Source: Marsupella aquatica (lineage: Eukaryota > Marchantiophyta). Taken from it: 64,000 nucleotides of DNA. The notes below the pieces were generated by a model. The model searched no databases. It was given only the letters and a program-made list of their open reading frames with translations, and was not told where the DNA came from. The stretch lies in contig OZ316896.1 in the NCBI GenBank assembly GCA_973895155.1, forward strand, positions 7,378,001 to 7,442,000, written 5' to 3'. The position numbers and the translations under genes were made by a program. Of the stretch, positions 1 to 12,149 are shown one piece after another (the first letter of the stretch is position 1; each line of letters opens with the position of its first letter).

Positions 1-2152
1 TTTTTCGGCAACAAACATCTTGTGATTTCTAAGGCTGTGATGCCATTTCATGCAATCTGTTGTGCTGGTTGAAAGTATGCTGATTCCTGTTCGGATATGC
101 AAAAACGGCCTCAATCATGTACGGGTACGGTGCCTCGGGCTTCAGAGGGGCATGATTGCCACGTTCTTGCGTAAATTACTCCGACTATTGGACCGTAGTA
201 CCCTTGGTTCACGTAGCAGGGGAGGAGAGGAGCGGAGAGGAGAGGAGGAGAGTCGTTACAGCTGCTCAGATCTCTCTACACACCGCCTAACTTTTTGACT
301 GCACAGGAGGGAAGCTCACTACCACAAGACTGGAATCACTTAAAAAAAACCCATGTAAAGGTGGAGGAACCCACGTTTTCCAATCCAAGCTACTTGATTA
401 TAGATTCATAGTGGTCTAAGATACTCTCCTAACGTGAGAATACCAGCTTGTGACAAGCGACTGGCTTATGTTTGTGATCGTGAGGGGCTCCCGTCTACTG
501 TGCTCAGGCAAGGCAGCTGCGATGGTGCTGTGCCTGCAGCTCTTTTCCATTTTTGGTCGGTGTTTTCCTTGCTTGTTTCTTGGACTTTCTTCTTCCAGAC
601 GGATAATCGCAGGAGTTCAGGCTTGCATGTTGGGTTCTCCGTGGGCCCCACTAATTATTGTGTCGACAGGCAATGCGAGCTTTGTGGGTTTGCTGATTTC
701 CCTGAACTCAACTCAGCGGGAAACAGAGAAGATTCTTTCAGATGCGCTGTGCTGTGCTGCGCTGTATGGTTACGATGCACTGTGATGCCAGTGTCTCCAT
801 ATGTGGCCTAACACACAGGACCTAAACTGAAACTACTTAATGTATCTTGGAAGGGCTTGCGAGTTCTATTTTCAATGAAGAAAAATCAAGCATAGTGCGC
901 GCTGGCAATATCTATTTTGGAAGAAGTGTATTTTCTTGAAATCAGTTGCTTTTGCGTAATAGAGATTCCGGTATAAGTGTGAATTGAAACGTGGCCTTTG
1001 GGCCGTTAGTCTCATGTCTCCCTCGGACACGGTTCAACCTTAATTCATCTGGATTGCTTGGCAGGCAATTAGTTAAGTGATGAAGGTTGCGACTTGCTAA
1101 TTGCGAACCCGCTTGTTTTAGTCGCATTGAGTTTTGTCAGTCCGTGTTTGCAGTTATTAACAGTAATCAAAATATAATAATATTTAAAAATCTCCATGTC
1201 CTTGTGTGTTGATGTTGGTGAGCAAGGTGCAAATCTGGATGGAGCGGTACATCTTGTTCGCATGTTTGATGTCTTCAGGCTGGGGTCCACAAATGGCAGT
1301 GATTGTCTGTCGCTGACCTTTCTGATTAGTGTCTCGGGAGCGGGAAAGCCAAAATTCAAGCCTGTACTTATTCTCAGCGATGGGTGCCCGCACTATACCA
1401 GGAAAAGAGTCAGACTCTGATACGTCTCATCATGCCTGAATGAAGACAGTGGATCACGTGCGCTCTCCTGAGAATCGTCATGTACATCGCAGTCTTTTGG
1501 AGGTTCATTCAGAGAATGTGGAGTTCGTAACTGTCCCTTCGTGCAAACGATAATAAGCAAGCCAATTGCTTCGTTTGCAATTTTCCTCGAAATCGACCTT
1601 GTATGCAAATTAAAAGTCGCTTCAAGCCAACGTTTGGAGAGCGTCTAAGGCTGAGAAATGCAATAGCTCTTAATTTCCAGCGCCAATTTATTCATCAACC
1701 AGAATCCTGAGTGCCCAGCAAGGCTGAAAACGAAGGGTTGGTAATGTCCAACACCAGTAATCATCGTCCAAGATTCCGGATGCCCAGGAAGCAGCGAGGG
1801 AATGAATGATTCCGCGCGACTTGACCCGTGTTGACCCGACCTCGTACCTGTAAGGCAGAGGGCTTCTAGGGCGTCGTGGGAAGGAGTGGCTTGCGTTTAG
1901 CCGCTGTATTTGGGCTCATGTTTGTGGGGAGGACGTCGTTTTTATGACGCTCCAGTTGCTCCAGAGAGTTGAGCCCCTATATTTGGCGGAGGGAGTTTCA
2001 CCCACGCGGTTTTTTTGAGGCCTTCTCCACGCTGTTCCGGCTTTGGAGAACGGAAAGAAATAGGATAGAGTCATGGCTTGACGACTATCCCCAGCTCTGA
2101 TTCGAATCCACTGCCTGGGCACATTTCACGCAAACAGTATACAGTGTCGTGT
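1..2152. other. No gene recognised
   Basis: This stretch contains a GA-rich tract near 220-252 and several short open frames on both strands. None of them shows a recognisable motif or a convincing start. I see no RNA gene or LTR here. Confidence 0.5.
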
Positions 2153-2254
2153 GTCAGGAATTGGGTTCCTTGGCATTCTTCCTGTAAATGTTGAATAGAA
2201 GATGTCAGGAATTGGGTTCCTTGGCATTCTTCCTGTAAATGTTGAATAGAAGAT
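2153..2254. repeat. Two tandem copies of a 51-bp unit
   Basis: The unit beginning GTCAGGAATTGGGTTCC occurs at 2153-2203 and again at 2204-2254 with no difference that I can see, which suggests a recent local duplication. It lies in non-coding sequence. Confidence 0.9.
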
Positions 2255-2430
2255 GACTACAGTGACCCGTTCATGTTCACGATAATGATAGAATCTAGGA
2301 ATCTTGCCTCTAAAGATGATGAATCTTAAACTACCTTTCCTGTTCATAGTCTCCACGGTGTCCAGTGGAGTAGTAAGTGCCGATTGATCAGCTCTCTTGA
2401 ATTACCATAGTGCCTGTTCATGTCAAATGG

Positions 2431-2650
2431 AGGTATTTGCTTGATAGACCCCCAAATTGAAACTTGTTACTTGATGGACCCCCTGAGGTCTATCAACGGT
2501 CCAAATCTGAGATAGAAAGGTTCATCAACAAATCTGAGATAGAAAGGTCCATCAACGGCCCAGATTGGGGAAAAGTATGGAGGGATTGGGGAAAAGTATG
2601 GAGGGGTTGATTAAGTAAACTTTTTCCAGGAGGGGGTTACTAAGCATAGC
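2431..2650. mobile_element. MITE-like foldback element, diverged
   Basis: The left end reads TATTTGCTTGATAGACCCCC and resembles the left end of the element at 35516-35667 over about 70 bases. The right end (GTTGATTAAGTAAAC near 2606, ending in an AGGGGGTTACTAAG stretch) is an approximate inverted copy of the left. The interior has two further small tandem duplications, a CTGAGATAGAAAGG unit near 2507-2550 and a GATTGGGGAAAAGTATGGAGG unit near 2563-2606. No clear target duplication is visible, so this is a diverged member of a foldback family. Confidence 0.5.
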
Positions 2651-4333
2651 TCTCTGTCAAATGTATGTCATTTGCGGTCCCCTCTCTTGCCATCATTGTG
2701 TTTCATGTCTTTGTGTCATTATTTAACCAAGGAAGAGGATTATGATTTTAATCGCCCTTGTGTCATTCAATCAAGTAAGAGTATTATGGATTTAATGGGA
2801 TATTTGAGATCTTGTTCGTCAGTTGGTGATTGGGTGGTAGGAGGCGAGCCCCAGAAAAGAGAGGTGGGCAGGACACTAGATACCCCAGGAAAGGTGCATC
2901 TCTCCCAATGATCCCAGATTTCTCCAATGACATCTCCCTCCAGACGATACATTCAACAAATTTGTCACATCCACATGATTTGTGTTCCCCACCCAGGTTG
3001 CAAAACAAAAAATACTCCCCACCTGGCCGGGAAAAGCTCAGGAAGATTTGACATGGGATGAACAGGTTCTTTAATGTTCTTTGCAGTTTCTCTTTTTCAT
3101 CAAGCTCAGCACTTATTGGGTGTACTACCCTGAAAAAGATGAAGCAGGAAAAGGTGCATGGATGTGGGACTGTCCTTGCACATTGAAGGGGCCCTGGTTT
3201 GGTTTATTTACAGTAATTCCTCTAACGTGGGCTGCAGATGCGAAACGGGGACAAGAGCTTTTCGGCATGATTTTGACATTGGCCCATGTGTAGGGACAAA
3301 TTCAGCGTGCAGAAACATTAGTGGCTTTTCAACTCAGGTGGTAGCACCGATGCACGACCCACATGCAGTGGCCTACGGGACAATTTCCAAAGCCGAGATT
3401 GAACTCATTGAAGGAGAGCTCATCATGGCCAATTGAGTGGCACATAAATCTATGCCAGCGATCTACAAATGCTCCGATTTTTAAACCGAAAAGCGTCCAC
3501 GGCTAAAGTCTCTAGGGAACGACGAATACTGATTTTCTGTTGTAGCACTGTTGGCACAAGTACCACAGTGTTGTGGATGACTTTCAGAGTTTCCCATGAA
3601 GGTGTACCGACAGCTTTGCGTTTGTACATCGGCGTATTGAGTTGGGCAGGCTTCATTTTGAGCCTGGATATCTTAAAAATTACCTCAAAGTCGATTTTGA
3701 CGGAATGCGTTCCGAGATTATCTAGAAGAAGAAACCATCTGGAAGACGGATATAGATTCGCCCGACTTTATAATTAAGCGAAAAGGCAGAGGCGCCTCTA
3801 ATATTCAGACACCCCGATTCTCACTCACAAGCAACGGGCTAAAAGTCAGGGAGAACCATGTAATCGCCACAGATATAGGGGGGTATATTTGCTCAATTCA
3901 GCTCTAGCGCCAGTTACTTTTTCAACCTCAGTCTTTCGAAGTGTATGCGAGATATTCTTAAGGGCAGATTATAGAGATAAGGTGTATGCTTATGTACAAT
4001 GTTGTACATCTTAATCCAGCCCTTTTCTCGCCTGCTTTCCTTGACGTTCCTCAGAGTGTGCCGGGCGTACTTTGATCGCCCTGACTTCACTTCACTCGTC
4101 TAGTAAATTCTTAATCTCGAATCTCTCTGATCCTTTGTGGGTGGTTCACTGACGTTCAGGTTTTATGCAAGTTGGCCTGAGTGACTAAACTCGATGGCAG
4201 CAATCTTATCCCTAAATTAAGCGAGCTAGGACATTCGTTTGGTTGTAATTCCATGGCAGTCCATCACTTGAAGAAGGTTGGTTACTGGTAACCTGCAACA
4301 CAAACTCCACACTGCAAGCAAATTAATCCAAGT
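2651..4333. other. No gene recognised
   Basis: Several short open frames (for example 3158-3436 and 3469-3777 on the plus strand) have no motif, no homology I can name and no consistent coding pattern. No LTR, TIR or RNA gene was seen. Confidence 0.45.
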
Positions 4334-4433
4334 AAATTAATCCGTGGACCCCATGTTATTTTAGAGGCAATTATCTAGAAAACAAATTAATTCCTGGACC
4401 CCATGTTATTTTAGAGTCAATTATCTAGAAACT
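4334..4433. repeat. Two tandem copies of a 50-bp unit
   Basis: A 50-bp unit containing GGACCCCATGTTATTTTAGA is present at 4334-4383 and 4384-4433, with a few differences. It marks the start of an AT-rich, non-coding tract. Confidence 0.85.
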
Positions 4434-4783
4434 GAAGAAGTCTAGATGTACCTCCAAATCAAAAGAAAAATAATTCAAAAATGGACAAGTCAATGTTTGA
4501 CATTTGAAACAGTTGTCAAAGTTACCAAGGCAACCGTAATTAACATCAATCGCAAAACTAACTGCATTGTGAACTACTGTTTAATGTGTGGATAGCTTAA
4601 TTGCCCACTTCAGCAAAACGGTGTTTGACAGTTTCCTCCACGGTATCAAAGGGATGCTGGATGCACTCAAGTTACATCAAAAGTAATCACTTTCAATTCT
4701 TACACGTAGATAGACGAAGAGAGAGAAGTCATTGGTGTTATCAAATCATCAACTTTGCATAATCATTTAAGACAAAAAGTTTC

Positions 4784-5040
4784 ATGGAAACAAATCTCCA
4801 ATTGTGAAATTTGGAATCGATTGAAAACTAGAGAAGTTAGAAACTCATGACCACTTTAGTACTTGATAAAATCTCCCAATGTTACACTCATTGGAAAGCT
4901 AAAGAACATTGGAAACTTATAATCTACTTAGAATTCAACTAAATCTATCAATGTTAAATTCATTAAAAAGCTAAATAAATTTTAAAATTCATAATCTCCT
5001 TAGTATTTGATAAAATCTGTCAATTTTAGGTTCATTCTCA
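4784..5040. repeat. Degenerate 72-bp tandem repeat, about 3.5 units
   Basis: Similar units start near 4784, at 4856, at 4928 and at 5000, which is an exact 72-bp spacing. Each contains a version of AAATCT-CAAT-GTT, then GGAAAGCTAAAG, then TTATAATCT. The copies differ at many positions, so the array is old. It may be the remnant of a minisatellite. Confidence 0.7.
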
Positions 5041-5851
5041 TGGAAGGGGTAAACATTTTAGGGGTTGTACAACAAAGATTTCTATTCACGTTAGAGACTA
5101 TGAAATCACAGGTAAAATCTAATTTTCAAATTATTTATTCAATTCTTACCTAATGATGACAATGCTGAGCTCATCAGGACCGTCTCTTCAGGATCTTTCT
5201 AACGCCATATTATACGTGAGTTTTCATTATGATTTGATTTAGCAATGTCAAATAAAAAATTGCTATCGGGAAAAATTTATGTTTTGAATAAAATCAAAAT
5301 ATAAATAAAACAGTTATTGGAAGCAGTTTTACCTCAATCTTTTTGTCTTTTGATTTGCATGTCAATTTTTTTACATTCTTTTTTACGGCATGGCGTCCCA
5401 ATTTTTACAACAAACTTGCCACAAACACGAATGCAGAACTTAATTTTATCCAAACACAAGTCTCTTCCTGTTTGCAACATGCCATGATGATGTGGCGCGC
5501 TGTGGAGCCAGAAATTTTACAAAGGACCCCTAATGGGGGCGGGAATGGGGGTCCGTAATTAAGGAACCTGGTCTGCATATTGACCAGGTTAGTCCCCACA
5601 AAGCATTTGTCTGCCTGAATAGCATTGCCATTATTTTCTAGGTCTGGTTTTACAGTGTTCTTGTACTTCACTTGTTTGCTGGTAATAAATCTTCTCATCC
5701 CACCAAAAAAAGATCATTGCCACAACCAGTACTTCATTTGTGACTTGTTTAAGAAACTTCCAAATAAAATTAAAAAATGGCTTTGAATATTTGAGCTTGA
5801 AGATGTCATATGTAACTAGTGTGTGGAGGATACTAACTGACCATATCACCA
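5041..5851. other. AT-rich stretch, no gene recognised
   Basis: Only short open frames without motifs are present. I see no LTR, TIR or RNA gene. Confidence 0.45.
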
Positions 5852-6180
5852 TATTCATTAAAAGTGTATTTTATTTTGTTCACTTTTAGGCCTCGAAATG
5901 TACACTTTTTGGTCTCTAAATGTACACTTTTTAACCCCAAAAGGTATATTATAGTACAATACTCTACACCTAAATAGTCAATTGTAAACTTGAGGGAGAA
6001 AAAATGATCTTTACTAGAAGGAGTCTCATCCTAGTTCATTTATAAAAGATGAACATGGTGGTATGTCTGATGGCCATCACTTTTATTTCTTGCCCAAATG
6101 TACACTTTTTGAAAGCCAAATGTACACTTTCTATTGCCCAAATGTTCACAAATTGAATAATAATTCACTTTTAATGAATA
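5852..6180. mobile_element. MITE with 15-bp perfect terminal inverted repeats
   Basis: TATTCATTAAAAGTG at 5852-5866 is exactly inverted at 6166-6180. If the outer TA on each side is the target duplication, the repeats are 13 bp, which would fit a TA-inserting Tc1/mariner-type MITE; that assignment is inference. The interior is AT-rich, non-coding, and carries AAATGTACACTTTT four times as two pairs: 5896 and 5918, then 6096 and 6118, each pair spaced 22 bp. Such subterminal motifs are commonly transposase-binding sites. Confidence 0.7.
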
Positions 6181-6196
6181 GATTGATCCATGGGAT

Positions 6197-7203
6197 TGGC
6201 CCCGACTCTAGAAATCAACTCCAAGGTTCCCGCTTAACTAGTAGTCTAGGGGCCAAGTGCACTTGGAACTTCACCTCCATGCCTATTTTGTTTTGATTCC
6301 CCAATGCAAGTTCCCGTGGGAAACTGAATGTGACTTGGTTGTTATTTTGGCAGGATTTGGCAAGCAGGCAAGATAGCCCCCGCAAACCTCTAGAACCCAT
6401 GACACCACCAGACCTAGCTGAGCTGAGGAGGATGTAGTACTCTTCCAGAGTTTTCCAACGCAGCCAAGAAATTCCCCAATGGACTTTTCATTGAGAAGTT
6501 ATTGTTGTTTCTGTTTGACATTTCCTCTTGGTGTCACGATCGCCGCCACTCATGACTTGAGCTCGCCCTTGGCCCCCAAGTAGACATTGGTCTCCTCATA
6601 TATGCTTTTGGAGACCTGCTATCCCTGGAATGGCTTTGGACTTCTATATTTGCCCCCTAACCTGGACTCTAACCAACACGCATGGGAACGCAATTAAGTT
6701 GCTATGCCCATGACTATCTAGTTAGATGTCCGTAGGCAGAGTACAGTCTTAGTTAGCCGTTGTGATCAGGCCGACCCAGTGCTCATGCCTAGGTCTTTAG
6801 AACCCATTGTCACTCAAGGGTCCCGGACAACCGTACCTGGGTTGCACCGTATCTCATGCGCCAAGCGTCCGTTATGCATAAAGCCAACTTCGTTAGCCTT
6901 GGCCCCAAGAGGAGCTCTCACTCAAGCCCTCATAACTCAAAGTCTGTCCGGGGGTCCGGACGGTCTACCTTGAGCCTGGCCCCTTCCCATGACCTGACCA
7001 GCCCCAAGCTAGTCTAAGTCCGTAGTGTGCGTCACTAGCTTAGCGCCGTGCCCTTGCTAGTGCAATATCTCATTGTCCACTAGTCTCCCCATACTTAGTA
7101 TCCCCCGGATGGCTATTCCGTGGGCTTGGACCATAGAGGAGCTTGGCGTCGGAGTCAGCGACGCCCGAGCTAAGTGTTAAGGTAGTCAAGTTCCGCAACT
7201 TTA
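6197..7203. mobile_element. GC-rich LTR-like element, copy 1 (left-truncated)
   Basis: From the motif CCCCGACTCTA near 6197 to a terminal stretch containing GCTTGGCGTCGGAGTCAGCG (7141-7160) and GAGCTAAGTGTT, this sequence aligns along its length with the right two thirds of the insertion at 58962-60458. The two copies have diverged by many substitutions, mostly C/T and G/A. The left part is missing and the AT-rich MITE lies next to it. On the right it passes into Copia RNase H sequence. No coding potential is visible. It is most likely a truncated solo LTR of an unidentified family. Confidence 0.65.
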
Positions 7204-7204
7204 A

Positions 7205-8042
7205 TCTTGGGAATTGAAGGTACATTGGGAAGCTATCAAGTGGATCTTGAGGTAATTACACAACACATTTGAAGTTGGTTTATTGTTTGATGCACATTCA
7301 AACAATGCCATGATTGACTATGGAAGTGATTTGGATCAAAGAAAGTCTACCATTGGGTATGCTTTCACATTAGCAAGAGGTAGTGTAAGTTGGCGATCCA
7401 TGAAGCAAAATTGTGTATCTCAATCTTTAATGTATAACTGAAGCTTAGTACGTTGCAGTAGTAGAAGCAACAAAGGAGACAATTGGTTGGATAAGCTAGT
7501 CCAGGATTTTAGGTGAGGAGTGTGAATCTAGAGTGTGACAGAAATAGTGCTATTCACATTGCGGCTAATGAGATGACACATGGCAAGGTGAAGCACATTG
7601 ATATCAGGTATCATTTTCTCAGGCATGCATTGTTCAACAAAAAGATTGAGTTATTCAAGATTGATGACAAGCTCAATCTGGTTGATATTTTGACCCGGGT
7701 TTTGACCAAAGTGATTCCACAAATTGATTTTCTATACATTATAAACCACTACAGATTAACATCGGACTAGTTAGTAACCTTGGGAGTTAGTTAGTTGGCT
7801 TTTCTATACATGTATGCTCTATCTGGCGGATTTTCAGCGACTACTTAGTAACCTTGGGAGTTAGTTAGTTGGCTTCTATACATGTATGCTCTATCTGGCG
7901 GATTGTGAGCTATGGCTTGATTCTAGTTTTAACTCTATTTACAAAGATGAGTTTCCTTTCTGGAATTTCCGTGGAGACACATATGGAGAGTAGAAGGAAT
8001 CATGCTAGGTAGTTAACTCAGGACTAGAGTTCAGGGGGGATT
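7205..8042 (+). pseudogene. Ty1-copia RNase H remnant and 3' end of element
   Basis: This is the C-terminal end of a Copia polyprotein. It can be read as the RNase H region through LLFDAHSNNA (frame near 7275), then DQRKSTIGYAFTLARGSVSW and AEYVAVVEATKETIGW. It continues as an open stretch 7513-7770 with the typical KVKHIDIRYHFLRH and a C-terminal DILTRVLTKVIP segment. Stops and frameshifts occur before 7513, so it is dead. The part upstream of 7205 (integrase, RT) is absent and replaced by the GC-rich element. A purine-rich tract ending in TCAGGGGGGA at 8031-8040 immediately precedes an LTR start, as expected for a polypurine tract. Confidence 0.85.
7771..7904. repeat. Tandem duplication, 74-bp unit
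   Basis: The segment starting TTAGTAACCTTGGGAGTTAG occurs at 7771-7844 and again at 7845-7904, with a two-base gap in the second copy. It lies between the RNase H end and the polypurine tract of the Copia remnant. Confidence 0.85.
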
Positions 8043-8129
8043 TGTTAGTACCTTGGTTGGTACTCAACTCTAGCACCTGGCTAGTTTAACTAGGGCATAG
8101 ATTAATCATGGTTAAGGTGGTATATTTCC
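8043..8129 (+). repeat. Start of a Copia 3' LTR
   Basis: The sequence begins TGTTAGTACCTTGG directly after the polypurine tract at 8031-8040. That is the usual position and the usual 5' dinucleotide TG of an LTR. The LTR appears to be interrupted at about 8130 by a MITE, and its right end could not be found. Confidence 0.6.
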
Positions 8130-8434
8130 CATAAAGCGGAAATATACCTCACTCGGACATGTAAAAGAAGTGGACCCCCCTGCGATCGGGCCCTTTTCGT
8201 GTTTACCCCTTGTTATTTCCATTTTACCATTAAAAGTTCCCTTATTACCGGTAATAATTATAATTATTAGTTCAAAATGAAAAAAAACTACCCTTCAAGC
8301 GTTCGCACGTCCTCCACGTATTAATTAAGACTGAGGGCCCAGGGTCTAAGTACAAACAGGCCTGGAATATTTTGCTGAATGACAACTTTGTAAATGCAAA
8401 ACCCTTGATAGTAAGTGTGTATTTCCGCTTTATG
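8130..8434. mobile_element. MITE-like element with 18-bp inverted ends
   Basis: CATAAAGCGGAAATATAC at 8130-8147 is inverted at 8417-8434 with one mismatch, giving a 305-bp non-coding unit. Bases 8148-8250 (ACTCGGACATG, then AAAAGAAGTGGACCCC, CTGCGATCGG and ACCCCTTGTTATTTCC) recur in diverged form at 22908-22992. That marks this cassette as a dispersed repeat. No transposase is encoded. Confidence 0.6.
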
Positions 8435-9175
8435 GTAAGCGCACAATCCCATCAAATTGCAATTACTGATAAGCGCATGCCATTTTTAAGTAGAGTAAAA
8501 TATGCACTTATGGAGTAGGACACCAAATTTAGGGCAGGGATATACAATTTGTGCTACAAGCCACGAGACTACTCACTCACAGACACTACACACACATCTA
8601 ACAAAGGGATGTAAATCATGCACAATTACTGATCTGAGTGCACATTTTAAGGGTTTGCACTCATCAAGGTGCAGAACCTGTTGTAGTACACACTGGATTA
8701 GTCTTCCCGAGAGTGTATACTTAGAGAGAGTTAATCTTAGTTTCCTTATAAGCTTTTACAGCATACACAAGGACATTCCACAAACTAATTACTTTAAAGC
8801 ATAGGTGAACTCTGACTCTCTGTCCATTTAAAGGAATTATAGTTCCAATAGCCAAATATATGCCATTGAGTTGCACAGTTGTTACCTTCATGCATGTTGT
8901 TGTTGCAAAGTGTTATCGATATAGACAATTAGATGCAAAAGATTGCATGCACTTCCGGGGAGGGAGGGAAAAACTTGTGCAAATGACAACAAGTTGGAGG
9001 CCTGTGACTGGGGGTAATTGGGCCATAAGTCTGGACTGCCCAAGGCAAAGCACCAAGAGGGAGCATGTGTGAGCCCCTGGGGTGGGCTCCATTACTCCCC
9101 AAATTTGAAGCTGATGTGTGGATAGACCAAGCAAGTTGTGATACCCCAAAAAATGAGCATTAAATACAAAGACAG
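8435..9175. other. No gene recognised
   Basis: Short open frames only (for example 8502-8804), with no motifs. No structural repeat was seen. Confidence 0.45.
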
Positions 9176-9487
9176 TGTTACGAATTGACTTGAGTTCTCG
9201 GCTTAGTTAGTTTGGCCTTACTAGGGTTAGTTAACCCTAGATTACATTAGGATAAGATCCGCTTAGTTTAGACTCACACATCTTGGCCCCCTTGGGGGTA
9301 TAGGTTGGAGGGAGAGCACTCCCTCATTTTTCACATGTACTCTCATTTGTTATGGAGCCTTTAGGAGTTTCTTCACTCAGGGTATCTCGTCTGTGTAGTG
9401 TCTGATTGAGTATCTCTCATGTTTTCGCATTGCTATCTAGTCCGGAGCCGACGGTTTCTTAGAGAAAGGGTACCATCTGAGTCAACA
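9176..9487 (+). repeat. LTR of family A, copy 1
   Basis: It begins TGTTACGAATTGACTTGAG and shares with 15294-15595 a long run of blocks in the same order: AGTTAGTTTGGCCTTACTAG, ATAAGATC-GCTTAG, GGGTATAGGTTGGAGG, AGTTTCTTCACT. It probably ends at CAACA (9487). It is followed within a few bases by ATTATTTCAGAGCA, a plausible degenerate copy of the initiator-tRNA primer site. No intact coding region follows. Confidence 0.6.
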
Positions 9488-12149
9488 GTGCCATTATTTC
9501 AGAGCAGTCCATGCAAGTTGTAATTGTCCATCCAAGCATCTCAACAAACATTGTGGCTCAAGAGCTTCAGTGGTCCTCCAAACTCATAATTCAAATGAAT
9601 TCCTATAGCCATTTTTTCAAATTTCCTGTCATCCAAGTAGACTAAATTAACCCAAGAGGACACTTAAAATTTGGGTCCATGGACATATGGAGGCTCATAC
9701 TTCTTCCAACCTAACCCCTCCAATTGTAGAAGTAGGTAAAACGAGGGGAACCAAAATGTGATAGGTTGTGCTCACACCTGCCTTCTGGTGAGTGTCGATG
9801 GGGAAACCCAGTTCACTCAGTGAGAAGGTACAGTTGGAGGGGGTTGCTCAGGCAAATCATGAGCTCAATGTGAGCATGAACCAATTGTGTGCCATCTTTT
9901 GTTAGTCAGGTAGTATGTTAAACCAACCATATAGGAGACATGGGGGCAACCAGCGAGGCAACTAGGTGACAACCTGATAATGAAATTACACTAGGAGAGA
10001 ACACGAGAAAACTTTAAAACTGAGTTGCTAAATTGAACAAACCATAATTTCGAGTGAGTAACAAGAGGTTAGTGCCGTGTTAAGAAGAAACCACCCGAGT
10101 GCGCCGGAGGAAGGAGTTGTCAAGGGAAAGTATCGCACCAGCACGTCCGAAAAACAAGTTTTGAGCTGAACACGTGTTAAACCGACTTCCAATTATCGTA
10201 GTGGCGTGACGGTCTCCTGAAGGACTAGTGTGAAGGCTTAAATTCGCAACCACAGCGAAGTACAGTTGTATCAAGCATTTTCAGGTACTTGGGATCCATC
10301 TGTGTTTTGCAACTAGGTATATCAATGCAGTGGACCAATGTCGTCCTTCTCAGATGATTGGGAGCACTGCCTCCTCATTCCTCCGGTAATCCGCTTCCAA
10401 TTCAGAGGAATTCAGTTATCCGTGCCCATAGATTCCTTTCCATTGTGTGAAGAATGGATTGAACAGAACTTTGATTCCAATTGTTCATTTCACATAAACC
10501 CCAGGTCCAAGGAATGAAAGGCGGTAACGTTCAGAAAAACCCTTCTGTCTCCTCATTGATCCACACTCCAGCGACGAGGAGTGAAGTCCATGGACTCCCT
10601 GCAGTGGCGATTATTTAAAAGAAAGTTGAAGATTGGAGGTGTGTATATCAAACTGCCAAAGTACAAAAAACCCCAATCCGGGAGACAGGATCCCAATGGC
10701 AAAGCGGAGGTGTCTGGAGAAAATTAGGTCCAGTCCAGCCAGCGTGGGGATCCGTTAATATACTTGATCTGTTGCTTTTGGCTCGATTTCCTATTCTTAG
10801 AAATCATTGGCTCTCGAATGAATCCAAAAGCATGTTCAAAACCTACTGATGAGAACATCCTGTGCTCACAACAGCACAGTACAGATTCATCATTTACAGC
10901 TAGGAAAGAAAGAAGTCGGAGGAATTGCTCTAGTTAAAACCGTGACTCCGAGGTGGAAAGATGTTATCCGCACAGATTTGACGTTGGGACTAATGTATTT
11001 CCATGCCGCTTTGTCAGCGTGTAACTTACTCCCTTTGCACGCCTGCCCTAGGTGTGCACTCCCAGAAATATATTCCATCCACGGCCGCATGACCGCATGA
11101 TCGGGAAGGATTCTGTCGCATGCCTGGCACTTGCAGTGACGTTTGCGCGAGCACAGTGATCCGAATTATACATCTGCAGACAAGGACAGCAGGAGCACGA
11201 AGCAGAGCTTACCAGATTGGGAGACTGGGGAAGTGGGGACTGGGGGCGGGCTGAGGAGTGTCGTTTCCAGGGTCAAACTAACCCTTGCTAGCTTTATTAT
11301 TGCGATCGTGCATGCCAACAAGAATATAATTCGAGTCAGCTTGGTTTGCGGCTGTGCTCTGCTCCACTCTACGTTATTCCGATCGATCGATCGATCGATG
11401 GTACCAGTCTCGAGGCCCCAGAGACACCTGTGGCCCCAGATCACTGTAGAAGAAAGAATGGCCTCCTTCCTTCCATCCTGCCTGGCAACACGAACCACTC
11501 GGCCCTATAGAAATCTCAGTCATGGCGGCTCATGCATCACATTCCTTCCCTCCCCCCCCTTAGTTGGACCAGAGGGAAACCAGACCCCAAGACCAAACCT
11601 CACGCAACCATGGTCAAGCTCTCAGTTGGGGGAAACCCTCATTGATTTCATCCGTTAAAGGACCGGGTGAAATGAAATAGCGCTCACACCTACTAAGCCT
11701 GAAAAAGGATGGATTGTAAATATTTCAAATGGACACAGATTGACTCCGATTGAACTACGAGGGGATGTTGTGAACTTTAAGATGTCCCATTCTGATTATC
11801 TTGTTTTGCTCTATCAGAACTGCCAGTGACTCAAACCACCACTGGCCATTTAAAAGGAGTAGTGTCCAAAACTTCTCCCTTTTTCTTATTCGTCTCCTCT
11901 ACCTTGAGGTTTTGCTCTTCAATTTCAGGAAAAATTACTAAACATGGTGAAATCTATGGAACCATGTTTTTGTCATGAGTAGTGACTCTTTAAGGCAAAG
12001 CACATTCTTTGCATTTCAGTCAATATTTGAATCCTGAGTACTTCAGCTGAGAGACAACTCTCAACTAGATCCATGCCTGTTTGGCCACATTACTTACAAC
12101 TCTGGTATAGATAAAGAAGCCCCAAGCTAATTCCAAATACATTACATAT
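9488..12149. other. No gene recognised
   Basis: No coding motif was found. The longest open stretch (11143-11658, plus) has no ATG start and no recognisable family. A short GATC microsatellite lies at 11381-11399. Confidence 0.45.

Noticed and set aside
1916-2122. Minus-strand frame of 68 codons with a GATTCGAATCC sequence at its start, resembling a tRNA B-box
   Set aside because: The possible A-box (TGGCTTGACGA near 2073) is only about 25 bases from the B-box, too close for a tRNA. The frame itself is not recognisable.
11143-11658. 171-codon open frame, plus strand
   Set aside because: It begins with TTG rather than ATG, has no domain or compositional sign of a protein, and a minus-strand frame of 110 codons overlaps it.
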